Of a stretch of 64,000 nucleotides of DNA, positions 1 through 7,609 are shown piece after piece (position 1 is the stretch's first letter; the number at the start of each line of letters is the position of its first letter). The notes beneath the pieces were generated by a model. That model was not told the origin of the DNA and did not search any database. It was given only the letters and a program-made list of their open reading frames with translations. The DNA comes from Actinoplanes sichuanensis (GTDB taxonomy: Bacteria > Actinomycetota > Actinomycetes > Mycobacteriales > Micromonosporaceae), in assembly GCF_033097365.1 (NCBI RefSeq), contig NZ_AP028461.1, forward strand, positions 3,286,001 through 3,350,000, given 5' to 3'. The translations under genes and the position numbers were made by a program.

Positions 1-541
1 TGAAGGCGATCGAGTTGTCGTCGTTGGCCGCGACACCGCTGATGGCGTTGCCGTCGGCGACGAACACGCAGGTCACCGAGCCGAGCAGGGTCCGCAGGTT
101 GAGCGTTGCGGAGATCGGCGCGGTGTCGGTGCCGGACACCGAGACGGTGCCGTCGCTGGCGGTCACCGTGGTGTACGGCTGGTTGTTGATGGTCACGCTG
201 TTGACGCCGAGGACACCGATGATGCCGGAGACCGTGCAGCCGGACAGGCCCAGGGTGGCGCCGAGCGTGGCCGATCCGGGTGCCGCCGGGTTGTCGTTGA
301 CCACGGCGCTGAAGCTGGAGCCGGTGCATTTCATTCCGCTGGTGCCGCCGGGAGCGGTCGCGAAGACCGCCTGCGTTCCGGTGGCGATACCGGCCGAGAT
401 GGTGTCACCGACGGCCACCGCCGGGCCGGCCAGGCTCTCACTGGTCAGCACGGTGGCGTCGTCGGCCAGGGCCGGGGCGCCGAACATCAGCACGGCGGTG
501 GCACCGGCGACAGCGGCGGCGATGATGCGGGACTTGTGCAT
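1..541 (-). CDS. secreted protein, C-terminus beyond window
   Basis: The reading frame stays open from an ATG at 541 to the left edge of the window (at least 180 codons), so the C-terminus is missing. The N-terminus is a clear Sec signal peptide: MHKSR, a hydrophobic stretch, then an ALA-DDA cleavage site near residue 26. The mature part is rich in Gly, Ala, Thr and Ser, has two or three cysteines (MKCTGSSF, TGCTVSG, VTCVF) and looks like a small extracellular beta-rich protein. An AGGAAAGG ribosome site precedes the ATG. The gene lies 15 bp behind the next secreted gene (557-1444), so the two are probably co-transcribed leftward. No enzymatic motif is visible; function unknown. Confidence 0.75.
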   Translation of the reverse strand, partial: MHKSRIIAAAVAGATAVLMFGAPALADDATVLTSESLAGPAVAVGDTISAGIATGTQAVFATAPGGTSGMKCTGSSFSAVVNDNPAAPGSATLGATLGLSGCTVSGIIGVLGVNSVTINNQPYTTVTASDGTVSVSGTDTAPISATLNLRTLLGSVTCVFVADGNAISGVAANDDNSIAF

Positions 542-556
542 GGGGGTGCACCTTTC

Positions 557-1444
557 CTAGGAGGCGGCGAGCGCCTGGTTGAGATCTTCGAGGCTGGGTG
601 AGACGGCGAAGGCGGTGTCGTTGGCGCTGAACGTGACGGCGTTGCGGCCGGCCGCGGAGGGCAGGCCGAACGACAGGTTGATCAGCCAGTCGAGGCTGCC
701 GGGGATGAGCCCGCAGCCGGTCGCCTTCGGTACGGCGTACGAGTTGTCGACGAGGGTGGCGCCGGTGAAGCCGACGCCGAGGGTCTGATAGCCGTTCGGG
801 TCGGCGACGATGTTCAGCGTTCCGGGGTCGCCGGTGACCGGCCCGTTCGGCGCGGGCGGGCTGGTGGTGCCGGTGGTCGGCTGGAACCGGATCGGGTTGG
901 TGTCCGAACCGATGTAGCAGCGGTTGCCGAAGAGGGCGTTCTTGAGCTTGAGCTTGATCGGCAGCACGAAGACCGGGGTGTTCGCGCCGGTGGCCAGCGG
1001 GATGAACTCGGTGATCGGCCCGGCCAGCTCGACCTGCGCGAACACGCTGGTCACGCCGGGCAGGAAGTTGATCAGGCCGGGGATGACGACTTCGAGCGGC
1101 TGGGCCACCAGAGTCTTTCCGCCCGGCGCCAGGACCGTCGAGTAGACGTTGGCGACGCTGCCGTCCGGGAACTCCCGGACCGGTGCGGACGCCGGCCAGT
1201 AGACACCGAACTGGACGGTGATCGGGCTGTCGAACTCGACGACGTTGGCGCCGATGGCGATGCTGCCGCCGTTGGTGACCGAGCGGACACACCCGACCTG
1301 CAGGTTCGCCGGGTCCATCATGACGGCCGAGGTGAGTGGGCATTCGTCGAGGCCGGCGTATGCCCCGCCTGGCGCGGCCGTGGCCGGGCTCGCGACGCCG
1401 ACGATGAGTGCGGTGAGTGCGGAAATGAGTAGCGAGGCGCGCAT
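557..1444 (-). CDS. secreted hypothetical protein (295 aa)
   Basis: The protein starts MRASLLISALTALIVG and has a typical signal peptide ending in ATAAP near residue 24. The frame extends upstream to 1555, but the ATG at 1444 directly precedes the signal sequence and follows a GGAAGGG ribosome site, so it is the better start. The mature protein has a few cysteines (DECPL, VGCVRS, NRCYIG, TGCGLIPG), which suggests disulphides, and no recognisable catalytic motif. It is the first gene of a two-gene leftward unit with 1-541. It is divergent from the TetR gene at 1606, which may control it. Function unknown. Confidence 0.75.
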   Translation of the reverse strand: MRASLLISALTALIVGVASPATAAPGGAYAGLDECPLTSAVMMDPANLQVGCVRSVTNGGSIAIGANVVEFDSPITVQFGVYWPASAPVREFPDGSVANVYSTVLAPGGKTLVAQPLEVVIPGLINFLPGVTSVFAQVELAGPITEFIPLATGANTPVFVLPIKLKLKNALFGNRCYIGSDTNPIRFQPTTGTTSPPAPNGPVTGDPGTLNIVADPNGYQTLGVGFTGATLVDNSYAVPKATGCGLIPGSLDWLINLSFGLPSAAGRNAVTFSANDTAFAVSPSLEDLNQALAAS

Positions 1445-1581
1445 GGGCGCCGCCCTTCCTTCTGGTGAGGACGAGGGGCCCGGACGTTTCCGCAGCGTTC
1501 CGGGGGATTGAAGAACGGGTGATACTGGGGGAACCATCGAGGTCGGTGTCTCCACGGTATGAGAAACCTCAGCGGTATGTC

Positions 1582-1593
1582 ATGTCAAGACAT
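1582..1593. promoter_or_regulatory. candidate TetR operator ATGTCAAGACAT
   Basis: A palindrome with 5-bp arms (ATGTC / GACAT around AA) sits 12 bp before the tetR start, between the divergent secreted genes and tetR. This is the usual place for an autoregulatory site. The assignment is inference from position only. Confidence 0.35.
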
Positions 1594-1605
1594 TGAGGAA
1601 CGGCG

Positions 1606-2337
1606 ATGACGAATCCGGTAATCAGCCCCCTTCCGGGCGCACGTGTGGGGCGGGACCCGTCCCGGGCGATCAAACGCGGCCCACGGTCGATGACCCCCGA
1701 GGCGGTGGCCGCCACCCAGCGGGAACGCCTCTACGACGCGCTGGTGCACACGGTCGCCGAGAAGGGCTACGCCAACGCCCGGGTCAGCGACATCTGCACG
1801 GCTGCCGGGGTGACCCGGCCGGCGTTCTACGCGCTGTTCGCCGGCAAGGAGGACGCGTTCCTGGACACCTACCGGCACGGCACCGGCGTTCTGCTGCGGC
1901 TGATGGACGAGGCGTACGCGGCCGCGCCCGACTGGCGGTCCGGGGTGCGGGCCGCGCTCAAGGTGCTGCTGGACGTGCTGGCCAGCGTGCCCGCGTTCGC
2001 GGCGATGGCGATCGTCGAGATCGACGCGGCCGGGACCCTGGCCCGGCAGAAGCGCACCGAGCTGCTCGGCCGGTTCTCCCGGTTCTTCGCCGACGCCCCG
2101 CCGGTTCCGGAGGGGCTGGTCGACACCGTGGTCGGCGGGGTCTACGCGACGATCTACGGGCACGTCTCGACCGGCCGGGTCGACCGGCTGCCGGAGCTGT
2201 TGCCGATGCTCAGCTACTTCATGATCGCCCCGTTCGTGGGCCGCGACGCCGCCTCGGCCGAGCTGGAGTTACCGGCGGCGGGGGAGCGTGTGGTGGCTCC
2301 CTGCGCCGCATCAGATACCGACGAGGTTTTTCACTGA
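1606..2337 (+). CDS. TetR/AcrR family transcriptional regulator
   Basis: A one-component repressor of the TetR type. The N-terminal DNA-binding domain covers roughly residues 38-85, with the helix-turn-helix around VSDICTAAGVTRPAFYALF and the following FAGKEDAF that is typical of the family. The all-helical C-terminal ligand domain follows. The ATG at 1606 follows a GAGG motif. A rare TTA leucine codon lies at 2269-2271 (in the sequence ELELPAAG), so translation may depend on the bldA tRNA if the host has it. The gene lies between the divergent secreted genes and the DUF6230/DUF6114/FAD-dehydrogenase group and probably regulates one or both. The ligand is unknown. Confidence 0.85.
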   Translation: MTNPVISPLPGARVGRDPSRAIKRGPRSMTPEAVAATQRERLYDALVHTVAEKGYANARVSDICTAAGVTRPAFYALFAGKEDAFLDTYRHGTGVLLRLMDEAYAAAPDWRSGVRAALKVLLDVLASVPAFAAMAIVEIDAAGTLARQKRTELLGRFSRFFADAPPVPEGLVDTVVGGVYATIYGHVSTGRVDRLPELLPMLSYFMIAPFVGRDAASAELELPAAGERVVAPCAASDTDEVFH

Positions 2338-2358
2338 CGGGAAAGCGGGTTCCTGGGC

Positions 2359-2388
2359 TTGACGGGCCGTGTTACTGGGGCGTAACTT
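2359..2388 (+). promoter_or_regulatory. putative promoter with palindrome upstream of DUF6230 gene
   Basis: A -35-like TTGACG (2359-2364) and a -10-like TAACTT (2383-2388) are 18 bp apart. The inverted repeat GTTAC-N6-GTAAC (2371-2386) overlaps the -10 box and is a plausible repressor site, perhaps for the upstream TetR. The remaining 2389-2487 leader shows only the AAGGAG ribosome site for 2488. Confidence 0.4.
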
Positions 2389-2487
2389 CGCCGAAATCCA
2401 TCGAGGTTTCCCAATAGGGATCCCGCCGGGCGGCATCCGCAGTGTCCGCACCGGTGGTGATCGTCTGTGCCCGCATAAGGAGCGCGC

Positions 2488-3093
2488 ATGTCCTCCACCC
2501 CGTTCGGCCGTACCCGCTGGCGCCGCTTCGCCACGGTCATGGCCGGTGGCCTGATCGCCACCACCGGACTGGTCCTGCTCACCGGCCAGGGTGTCCTGGC
2601 GGTGTCCTTCTCGATCTCCGGAATGCCGTTCACCGTCACCTCACCCAAACTCCACGGGTACGGCTTCGCGCAGTACGCCGAGATCGACAACATGGCGGAG
2701 GGCAGCCCGAACGCCGAACCGGACGGCCCGCAGAAGCTGGTGATCGTCTCCGCCATCCGCGACGCCACCCTGGACGGCCTCTGCCAGAGCATCGACCTCG
2801 GCGGCACCAACCTCCGGCTCACCGCGGGCAGCGCGGCGAACCCGGTCAAGGCGGACACCCTCGTCGTCGACTCCGACATGATCACCGCCAACGCCGACTT
2901 CAAGAAGATCGACATCGCCAAGGACGCCAGCACGCTGACCCAGGTGCCCGGCCGGACCGGCGGGATCGGCGTCTTCGGCCAGGAAGCCGAAGAGGTCACC
3001 CTGACCAACCTGCGGCAGAACAACTGGGCCACCACGGCCGTCCGGTTCTACCTGCCCAACCTGAGCATGTCCTTCTCCTCGAACGGCTGCTGA
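2488..3093 (+). CDS. DUF6230 family secreted/membrane-anchored protein
   Basis: The 201-residue protein begins with an arginine-rich stretch (FGRTRWRRFATVM) and one hydrophobic segment at about residues 15-38. This segment acts as an uncleaved anchor or signal peptide, and an extracytoplasmic beta-rich domain follows. The conserved features FAQYAEID, a DGLCQS cysteine, VVDSDMITANADF, FGQEAEE and ATTAVRFYLP match the DUF6230 family common in Streptomyces and relatives. That family is usually followed by a DUF6114 gene, as here 2 bp downstream. An AAGGAG site lies 5 bp before the ATG. The biochemical role of the family is unknown; an exported complex with the next protein is a reasonable inference. 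Confidence 0.85.
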   Translation: MSSTPFGRTRWRRFATVMAGGLIATTGLVLLTGQGVLAVSFSISGMPFTVTSPKLHGYGFAQYAEIDNMAEGSPNAEPDGPQKLVIVSAIRDATLDGLCQSIDLGGTNLRLTAGSAANPVKADTLVVDSDMITANADFKKIDIAKDASTLTQVPGRTGGIGVFGQEAEEVTLTNLRQNNWATTAVRFYLPNLSMSFSSNGC

Positions 3094-3095
3094 GG

Positions 3096-3551
3096 ATGGC
3101 CGAAGCCGGCCGCACGGCACGCAAACCCCGCTGGCGGCACGGACGGCCCTTCTGGGGTGGGCTGTTCGTGCTGCTCGGCGGTGCGGAGATCATGGCGACC
3201 GTGTGGGCGCCGCTGGGTGTGGTGCTGCACGTCGGCATGCAGAACTTCATCGGGTACCTGATCCCGATCGTGATCATCCTGTGTGGCCTGCTCCTCTGGT
3301 TCAACCCGGCGCAGCGGCTGTTCTACTCGCTGGTCGCCATGGTCTGCGCCCTCGCCTCCTTCATCACCTCCAACATGGGCGGTTTCATCATCGGGCTGCT
3401 GCTCACCCTGACCGGTGGGGCGCTGGCGTTCGCGTGGACCGATGAGGAGCGGAACACCGGGGAGCCGGTGGCCGAGGAACAGCCCGTCACCGACCCGACC
3501 ATCGGCGACCTGAGCATCGTCACCGGCGCCAAAGAACAGACGGAGGAATAG
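3096..3551 (+). CDS. DUF6114 family integral membrane protein
   Basis: The 151-residue protein has a basic N-terminus (ARKPRWRHGRPF), about four hydrophobic segments between residues 18 and 110 (WGGLFVLLGGAEI, FIGYLIPIVIILCGLLLWF, LFYSLVAMVCALASFI, GGFIIGLLLTLTGGALAF) and an acidic cytoplasmic tail. The ATG at 3096 begins 2 bp after the DUF6230 stop, so the two proteins are almost certainly made together. The pair recurs across sporulating actinobacteria, but no function is established. Its stop overlaps the start of the FAD dehydrogenase by 1 nt, so all three are translationally coupled. Confidence 0.85.
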   Translation: MAEAGRTARKPRWRHGRPFWGGLFVLLGGAEIMATVWAPLGVVLHVGMQNFIGYLIPIVIILCGLLLWFNPAQRLFYSLVAMVCALASFITSNMGGFIIGLLLTLTGGALAFAWTDEERNTGEPVAEEQPVTDPTIGDLSIVTGAKEQTEE

Positions 3552-5338
3552 TGGAGCCGAGATCTCCCCAGGTCAGTCGCCGCCAGGCGATCGGCGTCGC
3601 CGGAGGGGTGGTGGCCGGCGCGGCGATCGCCCAGGCCGGTGGGCTGCCCGCGTTCGGGGCGGCCGCCGCGGCCGACGCCGACGTCATCGTGGTCGGGCAC
3701 GGCCTGGCCGGCCTGGTCGCCACCTCCGAACTGGTCGCCGCCGGACGCAAGGTGCTCCTGGTGGACCAGGAGAACGAGGCGAACCTCGGCGGACAGGCGT
3801 ACTGGTCCTTCGGTGGGCTGTTCTTCGTCAACTCCGACGAACAGCGGCTGATGGGCGTCAAGGACAACTACGACCTGGCGTGGCAGGACTGGCTGGGCAC
3901 GGCCGGATTCGACCGGGGCGTCGACGACCCGGCCGGGCAGGACTACTGGGCGTACAAGTGGGCGCAGGCCTACGTGCAGTTCGCCGCCGGGGAGAAACGG
4001 TCCTGGCTGGCCGGGCTCGGCATGCAGTGGTTCCCGATGGTGGGCTGGGCCGAGCGCGGCGGCGGTGTCGCCGACGGGCACGGCAACTCGGTGCCGCGAT
4101 TCCACGTCACGTGGGGGACCGGGCCCGCGGTCGTCGAGCCGTTCGAGAAGAAGGTGCGGGCCGGGGTCGCCGCCGGGAAGGTGGTGTTCAAGTTCCGGCA
4201 CCGGGTCGACGAACTCGTCGTCACCAACGGGGCGGTCACCGGCGTCCGTGGCAAGGTTCTCGAGGCGAGCACCGCGGCTCGGGGGAAGTCGTCGTCGCGT
4301 ACCACCATCGGCGATTTCGAACTGAAGGCACCGGTGGTGATCGTCGCGTCCGGCGGGATCGGCGCCAACCACGACCTGATCCGGCAGAACTGGCCGGCCC
4401 GGCTCGGCAAGGCGCCCAGCAACATGATCACCGGCGTGCCCGCGCACGTCGACGGCCGGATGCTGGCGATCACCCAGAAGGCCGGCGGCCGGATCGTCAA
4501 CCCGGACCGGATGTGGCACTACACCGAGGGCCTGCGCAACTGGGACCCGATCTGGCCCGGCCACGGCATCCGGATCCTGCCCGGCCCGTCGTCGATGTGG
4601 TTCGACGCCACCGGGAAGCGTTTCCAGGCGCCCGACTGGCCCGGCTACGACACCCTGCACACCCTCGGGTCGATCACCGCGAGCGGCTACGACTACTCGT
4701 GGTTCGTCACCACGCAGAAGATCGTCGACAAGGAGTTCGCGCTCTCCGGCTCCGAACAGAACCCGGACCTCACCGGCAAGAACATCTGGCTGCTGCTGAG
4801 CCGGGTCTGGCAGACCCCGGAACCGATCCAGAAGTTCCAGCAGTACGGCGCCGACTTCGTGAAGGCGGCCACGCTCCCCGAGCTGGTCACCGGCATGAAC
4901 CGGCTCACCGGGACGAATCTGATCAGTCTGGACGGCCTCAAGCGGCAGATCGAGGCCCGGGACCGGGAGATCGACAACTCGTACAGCAAGGACGCCCAGG
5001 TCCAGGGCATCCGCAACGCGCTGTCGTATCCCGGCGACGTGCTCGGCCGGACCGCCTCCGCGCACAAGATCCTCGGCTCGGAGTCGGACGGGCTGGTCGC
5101 GGTCCGCCTCAACGTCCTGACCCGCAAGACGCTCGGCGGCCTGCAGACCAACCTGCAGGGCCAGGTCCTGGGTGCCTCCGGCAGCCCGGTCCCCGGCCTC
5201 TACGCGGCGGGCGAGGCGGCGGGCTTCGGCGGCGGCGGTGTGCACGGTTACCGCTCCCTGGAGGGTACGTTCCTCGGCGGCTGCCTCTTCTCGGGCCGAG
5301 CCGCCGGCCGTGCCGCCGCGGCGGCCACCGCGAGCTGA
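3551..5338 (+). CDS. Tat-exported FAD-dependent dehydrogenase (fumarate-reductase/KSTD-like flavoprotein)
   Basis: The 595-residue protein starts at GTG 3551 behind a GGAGGA site. The N-terminus carries a twin-arginine signal (SRRQAIGVAGG) with a hydrophobic stretch to about residue 38. A Rossmann FAD-binding motif follows (VIVVGHGLAGLVATSEL, about 45-61) and then NLGGQAYWSFGG. The C-terminal FAD element GLYAAGEAAGFGGGGVHG lies near residue 550. This architecture is that of FAD-binding dehydrogenases related to fumarate reductase flavoproteins and 3-ketosteroid dehydrogenases. Folding with FAD in the cytoplasm and export by Tat is inferred. The gene overlaps DUF6114 by 1 nt, so an exported oxidase working with the DUF6230/DUF6114 pair is likely. 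The substrate is unknown. Confidence 0.85.
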   Translation: MEPRSPQVSRRQAIGVAGGVVAGAAIAQAGGLPAFGAAAAADADVIVVGHGLAGLVATSELVAAGRKVLLVDQENEANLGGQAYWSFGGLFFVNSDEQRLMGVKDNYDLAWQDWLGTAGFDRGVDDPAGQDYWAYKWAQAYVQFAAGEKRSWLAGLGMQWFPMVGWAERGGGVADGHGNSVPRFHVTWGTGPAVVEPFEKKVRAGVAAGKVVFKFRHRVDELVVTNGAVTGVRGKVLEASTAARGKSSSRTTIGDFELKAPVVIVASGGIGANHDLIRQNWPARLGKAPSNMITGVPAHVDGRMLAITQKAGGRIVNPDRMWHYTEGLRNWDPIWPGHGIRILPGPSSMWFDATGKRFQAPDWPGYDTLHTLGSITASGYDYSWFVTTQKIVDKEFALSGSEQNPDLTGKNIWLLLSRVWQTPEPIQKFQQYGADFVKAATLPELVTGMNRLTGTNLISLDGLKRQIEARDREIDNSYSKDAQVQGIRNALSYPGDVLGRTASAHKILGSESDGLVAVRLNVLTRKTLGGLQTNLQGQVLGASGSPVPGLYAAGEAAGFGGGGVHGYRSLEGTFLGGCLFSGRAAGRAAAAATAS

Positions 5339-5343
5339 CCGGA

Positions 5344-5389
5344 CCGGAGCCGCCGTGACCTGCGGACGAACAGGTCACGGCGGCTCCGG
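5344..5389. terminator. bidirectional hairpin between convergent genes
   Basis: A perfect 19-bp inverted repeat (5344-5362 with 5371-5389, 8-nt loop) fills the gap between the convergent genes ending at 5338 and 5394. It has no T-run on either side, as is common for actinobacterial terminators. Confidence 0.8.
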
Positions 5390-5393
5390 CGGG

Positions 5394-6113
5394 CTACTTC
5401 TTGAGGCGGCGGCTGCCCGCGTGCCAATCCTCGGTTCGGCCGGTCTCCGAGCCGGTGATGCCGAACGACGGGAGCTGCGGCTGTTCCCGCAGGCTGCGCT
5501 TGAGCTCGGCGAAGCCGGGGAACCGGGCCAGGCCGATCACGTGGTCCCAGAGCTGTGCGGCCTGCTCCTCGTCGGGCAGCCGGCTGATCACCGGGCCGAA
5601 GAACGCGACACCCGCAGGTGGCTCGAAGTGCACGATCGGGGTGCCGACGTCCCGGCCGGTCAAGGCGAGCGCCTCGTCCGACTCGGCCTGGATCTCCGCG
5701 TCCCGGGAGGTGTCGTCGAGGAACTCGGCCAGCGTGCCGGGCAGCCCGGCTGCGGTGAGCGCGGCCGCGGCCAGTTCCGGCGTGCCCTGCCAGCCGTGCT
5801 CCCGCGCGTCGTCCGGGAGGGTCTCCAGGATTCGGGCGCCGAACGCCTCGTACAACGGGCCGACCGCCTCGCGGCCGTGGTGTTCCCGGACCGCCGACGC
5901 CACCCGCAGCAGGCGCAGCCCGGCCTGGTGCTGGGCCTCGTACTCCGGCGGGAAGTGGCTGTCGTAGTCGATGTGCGAGTTGATCAGGCGAAGCGAGATG
6001 AATCGCCAGTCGACCGTGTAGTTGCGCCGGGCCTGGACCATCCGGATCCATTTGCTGGTCATCCAGGCGAAGGGGCAGATCGGATCGAAGTAGAAGTCGA
6101 TGTCGGAGTTCAC
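5394..6113 (-). CDS. DsbA-fold oxidoreductase, mycothiol-dependent nitroreductase (Rv2466c) family
   Basis: The 239-residue thioredoxin-fold protein has the N-terminal strand and active-site segment FYFDPICPFAWMTSKW and a cis-proline region GTPIVHF. VAFFGPVISRLP follows, which closely matches the Rv2466c nitroreductase family. The active site is CPFA rather than the CPWC of Rv2466c, so the resolving cysteine is missing and a monothiol mechanism is likely. The start is GTG 6113 with a GAGGGG site. This start overlaps by 4 nt (GTGA) the stop of a truncated MFS gene, so it was once translationally coupled to an exporter that is now mostly deleted. Its present transcription may come from the lacI gene upstream on the same strand. 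Confidence 0.8.
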   Translation of the reverse strand: MNSDIDFYFDPICPFAWMTSKWIRMVQARRNYTVDWRFISLRLINSHIDYDSHFPPEYEAQHQAGLRLLRVASAVREHHGREAVGPLYEAFGARILETLPDDAREHGWQGTPELAAAALTAAGLPGTLAEFLDDTSRDAEIQAESDEALALTGRDVGTPIVHFEPPAGVAFFGPVISRLPDEEQAAQLWDHVIGLARFPGFAELKRSLREQPQLPSFGITGSETGRTEDWHAGSRRLKK

Positions 6114-6292
6114 CGGCCGGACCCCTCGGTCTCTTGATGGCTGACGGGACGGCGGGACGGGAACGCGTGCCGCCGGGCGAGGATCACCACCAGCAGGGTA
6201 GGGGCCAGCAGCGCGATCGCGGCGATCGCCAGGGAGCCGGAGCCGAACCCGGCCAGCAGCACGCCGCCGAGGCCGATCGCCAGGTTCCAGGG
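6110..6292 (-). pseudogene. 3' remnant of an MFS transporter gene
   Basis: Read on the minus strand, about 60 codons encode a typical last part of an MFS transporter: NLAIGLGGVLLAGFGSGSLA, IAAIALLAPTLLVVILARR, then a charged tail and a stop overlapping the next start. Nothing upstream continues the transporter. At about 6290 the sequence changes abruptly to the 3' part of a merR gene on the other strand. The open frame that runs on to 6466 antisense to that merR remnant is not a real extension. Confidence 0.75.
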
Positions 6293-6456
6293 AGGTGCTG
6301 CCCTGCCTGGCCGAGGCGGCGAACTCGCAGTATCCCGCGCCGGATTTCGTGCGCCGGGTCCGGCAGGAGCGCGACCGGATGGCGAAGCGGGTCGAGGCGC
6401 TGAACCGGAACCTGGAGGCTCTCGATGCCTACCTGGATGCCGTGACCGAGAAGTGA
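6289..6456 (+). pseudogene. 3' remnant of a MerR-family regulator gene
   Basis: In the frame ending at the TGA 6454-6456, the plus strand encodes REVLPCLAEAANSQ, then a coiled-coil-like VRQERDRMAKRVEALNRN and LDAYLDAV. These match the effector-proximal C-terminal third of MerR regulators (…EVLPCL … ERDR … ALDAYL). No HTH domain precedes it, because the reading frame runs into antisense MFS sequence at about 6290. It converges with lacI, whose stop is at 6463. Confidence 0.75.
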
Positions 6457-6462
6457 ACCGGG

Positions 6463-7470
6463 TCAACTCCTCGGCGGTCCGGTCGAGCCGCGTACGACCA
6501 GCCGGGTCGGAACCGATACGCCGACCGTGCCGGAACCACCCGCCAGCAGCTCCAGCAGCATCCGGCCGGCGCGGACGCCCTGCTCGCGCACCGGCTGCGC
6601 GACGGTGGTGAGATCGGCCAGCTCGGCCATCGGGTGGTCGTCGATGCCCACCACCGACATGTCGGCGGGGATCCGCAGCCCGGCCCGCCGCAGCGTGCGC
6701 ATCGCGCCGAGGGCCACCTCGTCGGAGTGGGCGTAGACGGCGGTCGGTGGCTCCCGCAGGCTCAGCAGCCGCTTCATCGCCTCGGCACCGTTGCGCCCGC
6801 CCCAGTCGACGGTCACCACCAGCTCCGGATCGTCGGGCAGCCCGGCGTCGGCGAGCGCCGCCCGGTAGGCGAGGGCGCGTCCGGGAGCGGCCGGCCAGCC
6901 GGGCTCGGCGGGGTCGACCGCGGCGATCATGCCGATCCGCCGGTGACCGAGAAGGATCAGGTGGTCGACGGCCTGCCGCCCGGCGGTGACGTCGTCGATG
7001 GAGACCGACGGATAACTCTCGACCTGGCCCCCGGCCGCGACGATGTGCACACCCATCAGCTCCAGCCGGGCCCGCTCGTCGTCGCGGACCGGCATGCCGA
7101 GCACCACCACCGCGTCGACCTTGCGCCGGGCCGGCAGCCGCTGGAAGAAGTCGCGGCGGTCGGCCGTGTCACCGACGTGGTAGAGCAGCACGTCCAGGTC
7201 GGCGTCGCGCAGCACCGACTCCAGCCCGTCCAGCAGCGCGCCGAAGAACCAGCGGGACAGGTGCGGCACCACCACCGCGACCCGGCCGGTGGAGCCGCCG
7301 GCCAGCCGGGACGCCTCCGGCGAGATCACGTAGGACAGCTGCTCGGCGGCGGCCAGCACCCGCGCCCGGGTCTCGGCGGCGACGTGCGGATGGTTGCTCA
7401 GCGCCCGGGACGCCGTCGCCATCGACACGCCGGCCCGGCGCGCCACATCGGCCATGTTCGCGGGCGGCAC
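6463..7470 (-). CDS. LacI family repressor of the alpha-glucoside operon
   Basis: The 335-residue regulator has the classic LacI N-terminus: MADVARRAGVSMATASRALS forms the HTH and LSYVISPEASRLA the hinge. A periplasmic-binding-protein-like sugar domain follows (VAVVVPHLSRWFFGALLDG … VVGIDDHPMAELADLTTV … GRMLLELLAG). It starts at GTG 7470, is divergent from the binding-protein gene at 7610, and has two LacI-type operators in the shared gap. An AglR-like role, repressing the transport and glucosidase operon until an alpha-glucoside binds, is inferred from this layout. Confidence 0.9.
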   Translation of the reverse strand: MPPANMADVARRAGVSMATASRALSNHPHVAAETRARVLAAAEQLSYVISPEASRLAGGSTGRVAVVVPHLSRWFFGALLDGLESVLRDADLDVLLYHVGDTADRRDFFQRLPARRKVDAVVVLGMPVRDDERARLELMGVHIVAAGGQVESYPSVSIDDVTAGRQAVDHLILLGHRRIGMIAAVDPAEPGWPAAPGRALAYRAALADAGLPDDPELVVTVDWGGRNGAEAMKRLLSLREPPTAVYAHSDEVALGAMRTLRRAGLRIPADMSVVGIDDHPMAELADLTTVAQPVREQGVRAGRMLLELLAGGSGTVGVSVPTRLVVRGSTGPPRS

Positions 7471-7491
7471 GGCGCCAGATTAGCAACCGCT

Positions 7492-7503
7492 GGAAGCGTT
7501 TCC
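7492..7503. promoter_or_regulatory. LacI-type operator 1 (GGAAGCGTTTCC)
   Basis: A near-perfect palindrome with the central CG step typical of LacI-family sites lies just upstream of lacI. It matches operator 2 in 11 of 12 positions. Confidence 0.65.
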
Positions 7504-7569
7504 GATAACGCAGGGTATGCGCATAGCGACTGTTGACATGAGATGTACGTCACATGAACGCTGGCTTCT

Positions 7570-7581
7570 GCAAGCGTTTCC
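7570..7581. promoter_or_regulatory. LacI-type operator 2 (GCAAGCGTTTCC)
   Basis: This second copy of the same site is 78 bp from the first and about 30 bp before the binding-protein start. A TTGACA hexamer (7533-7538) between the two copies may be the -35 box of the transport operon, but no convincing -10 is visible. Paired sites allow looping. Confidence 0.65.
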
Positions 7582-7609
7582 AGGTCACCTTCATCGCCGA
7601 GGGGACAGC

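Noticed and set aside
3323..5245. 640-codon open frame on the minus strand
   Set aside because: It is antisense to the FAD dehydrogenase with its clear motifs. Long antisense frames are expected in DNA of this GC content, and the translation is low-complexity Arg/Gly/Pro/Asp.
6134..6403. Small intact gene in the 6.1-6.4 kb region
   Set aside because: The open frames there are products of the MFS and MerR remnants read in wrong frames. No ribosome site or homologue-like start is present.
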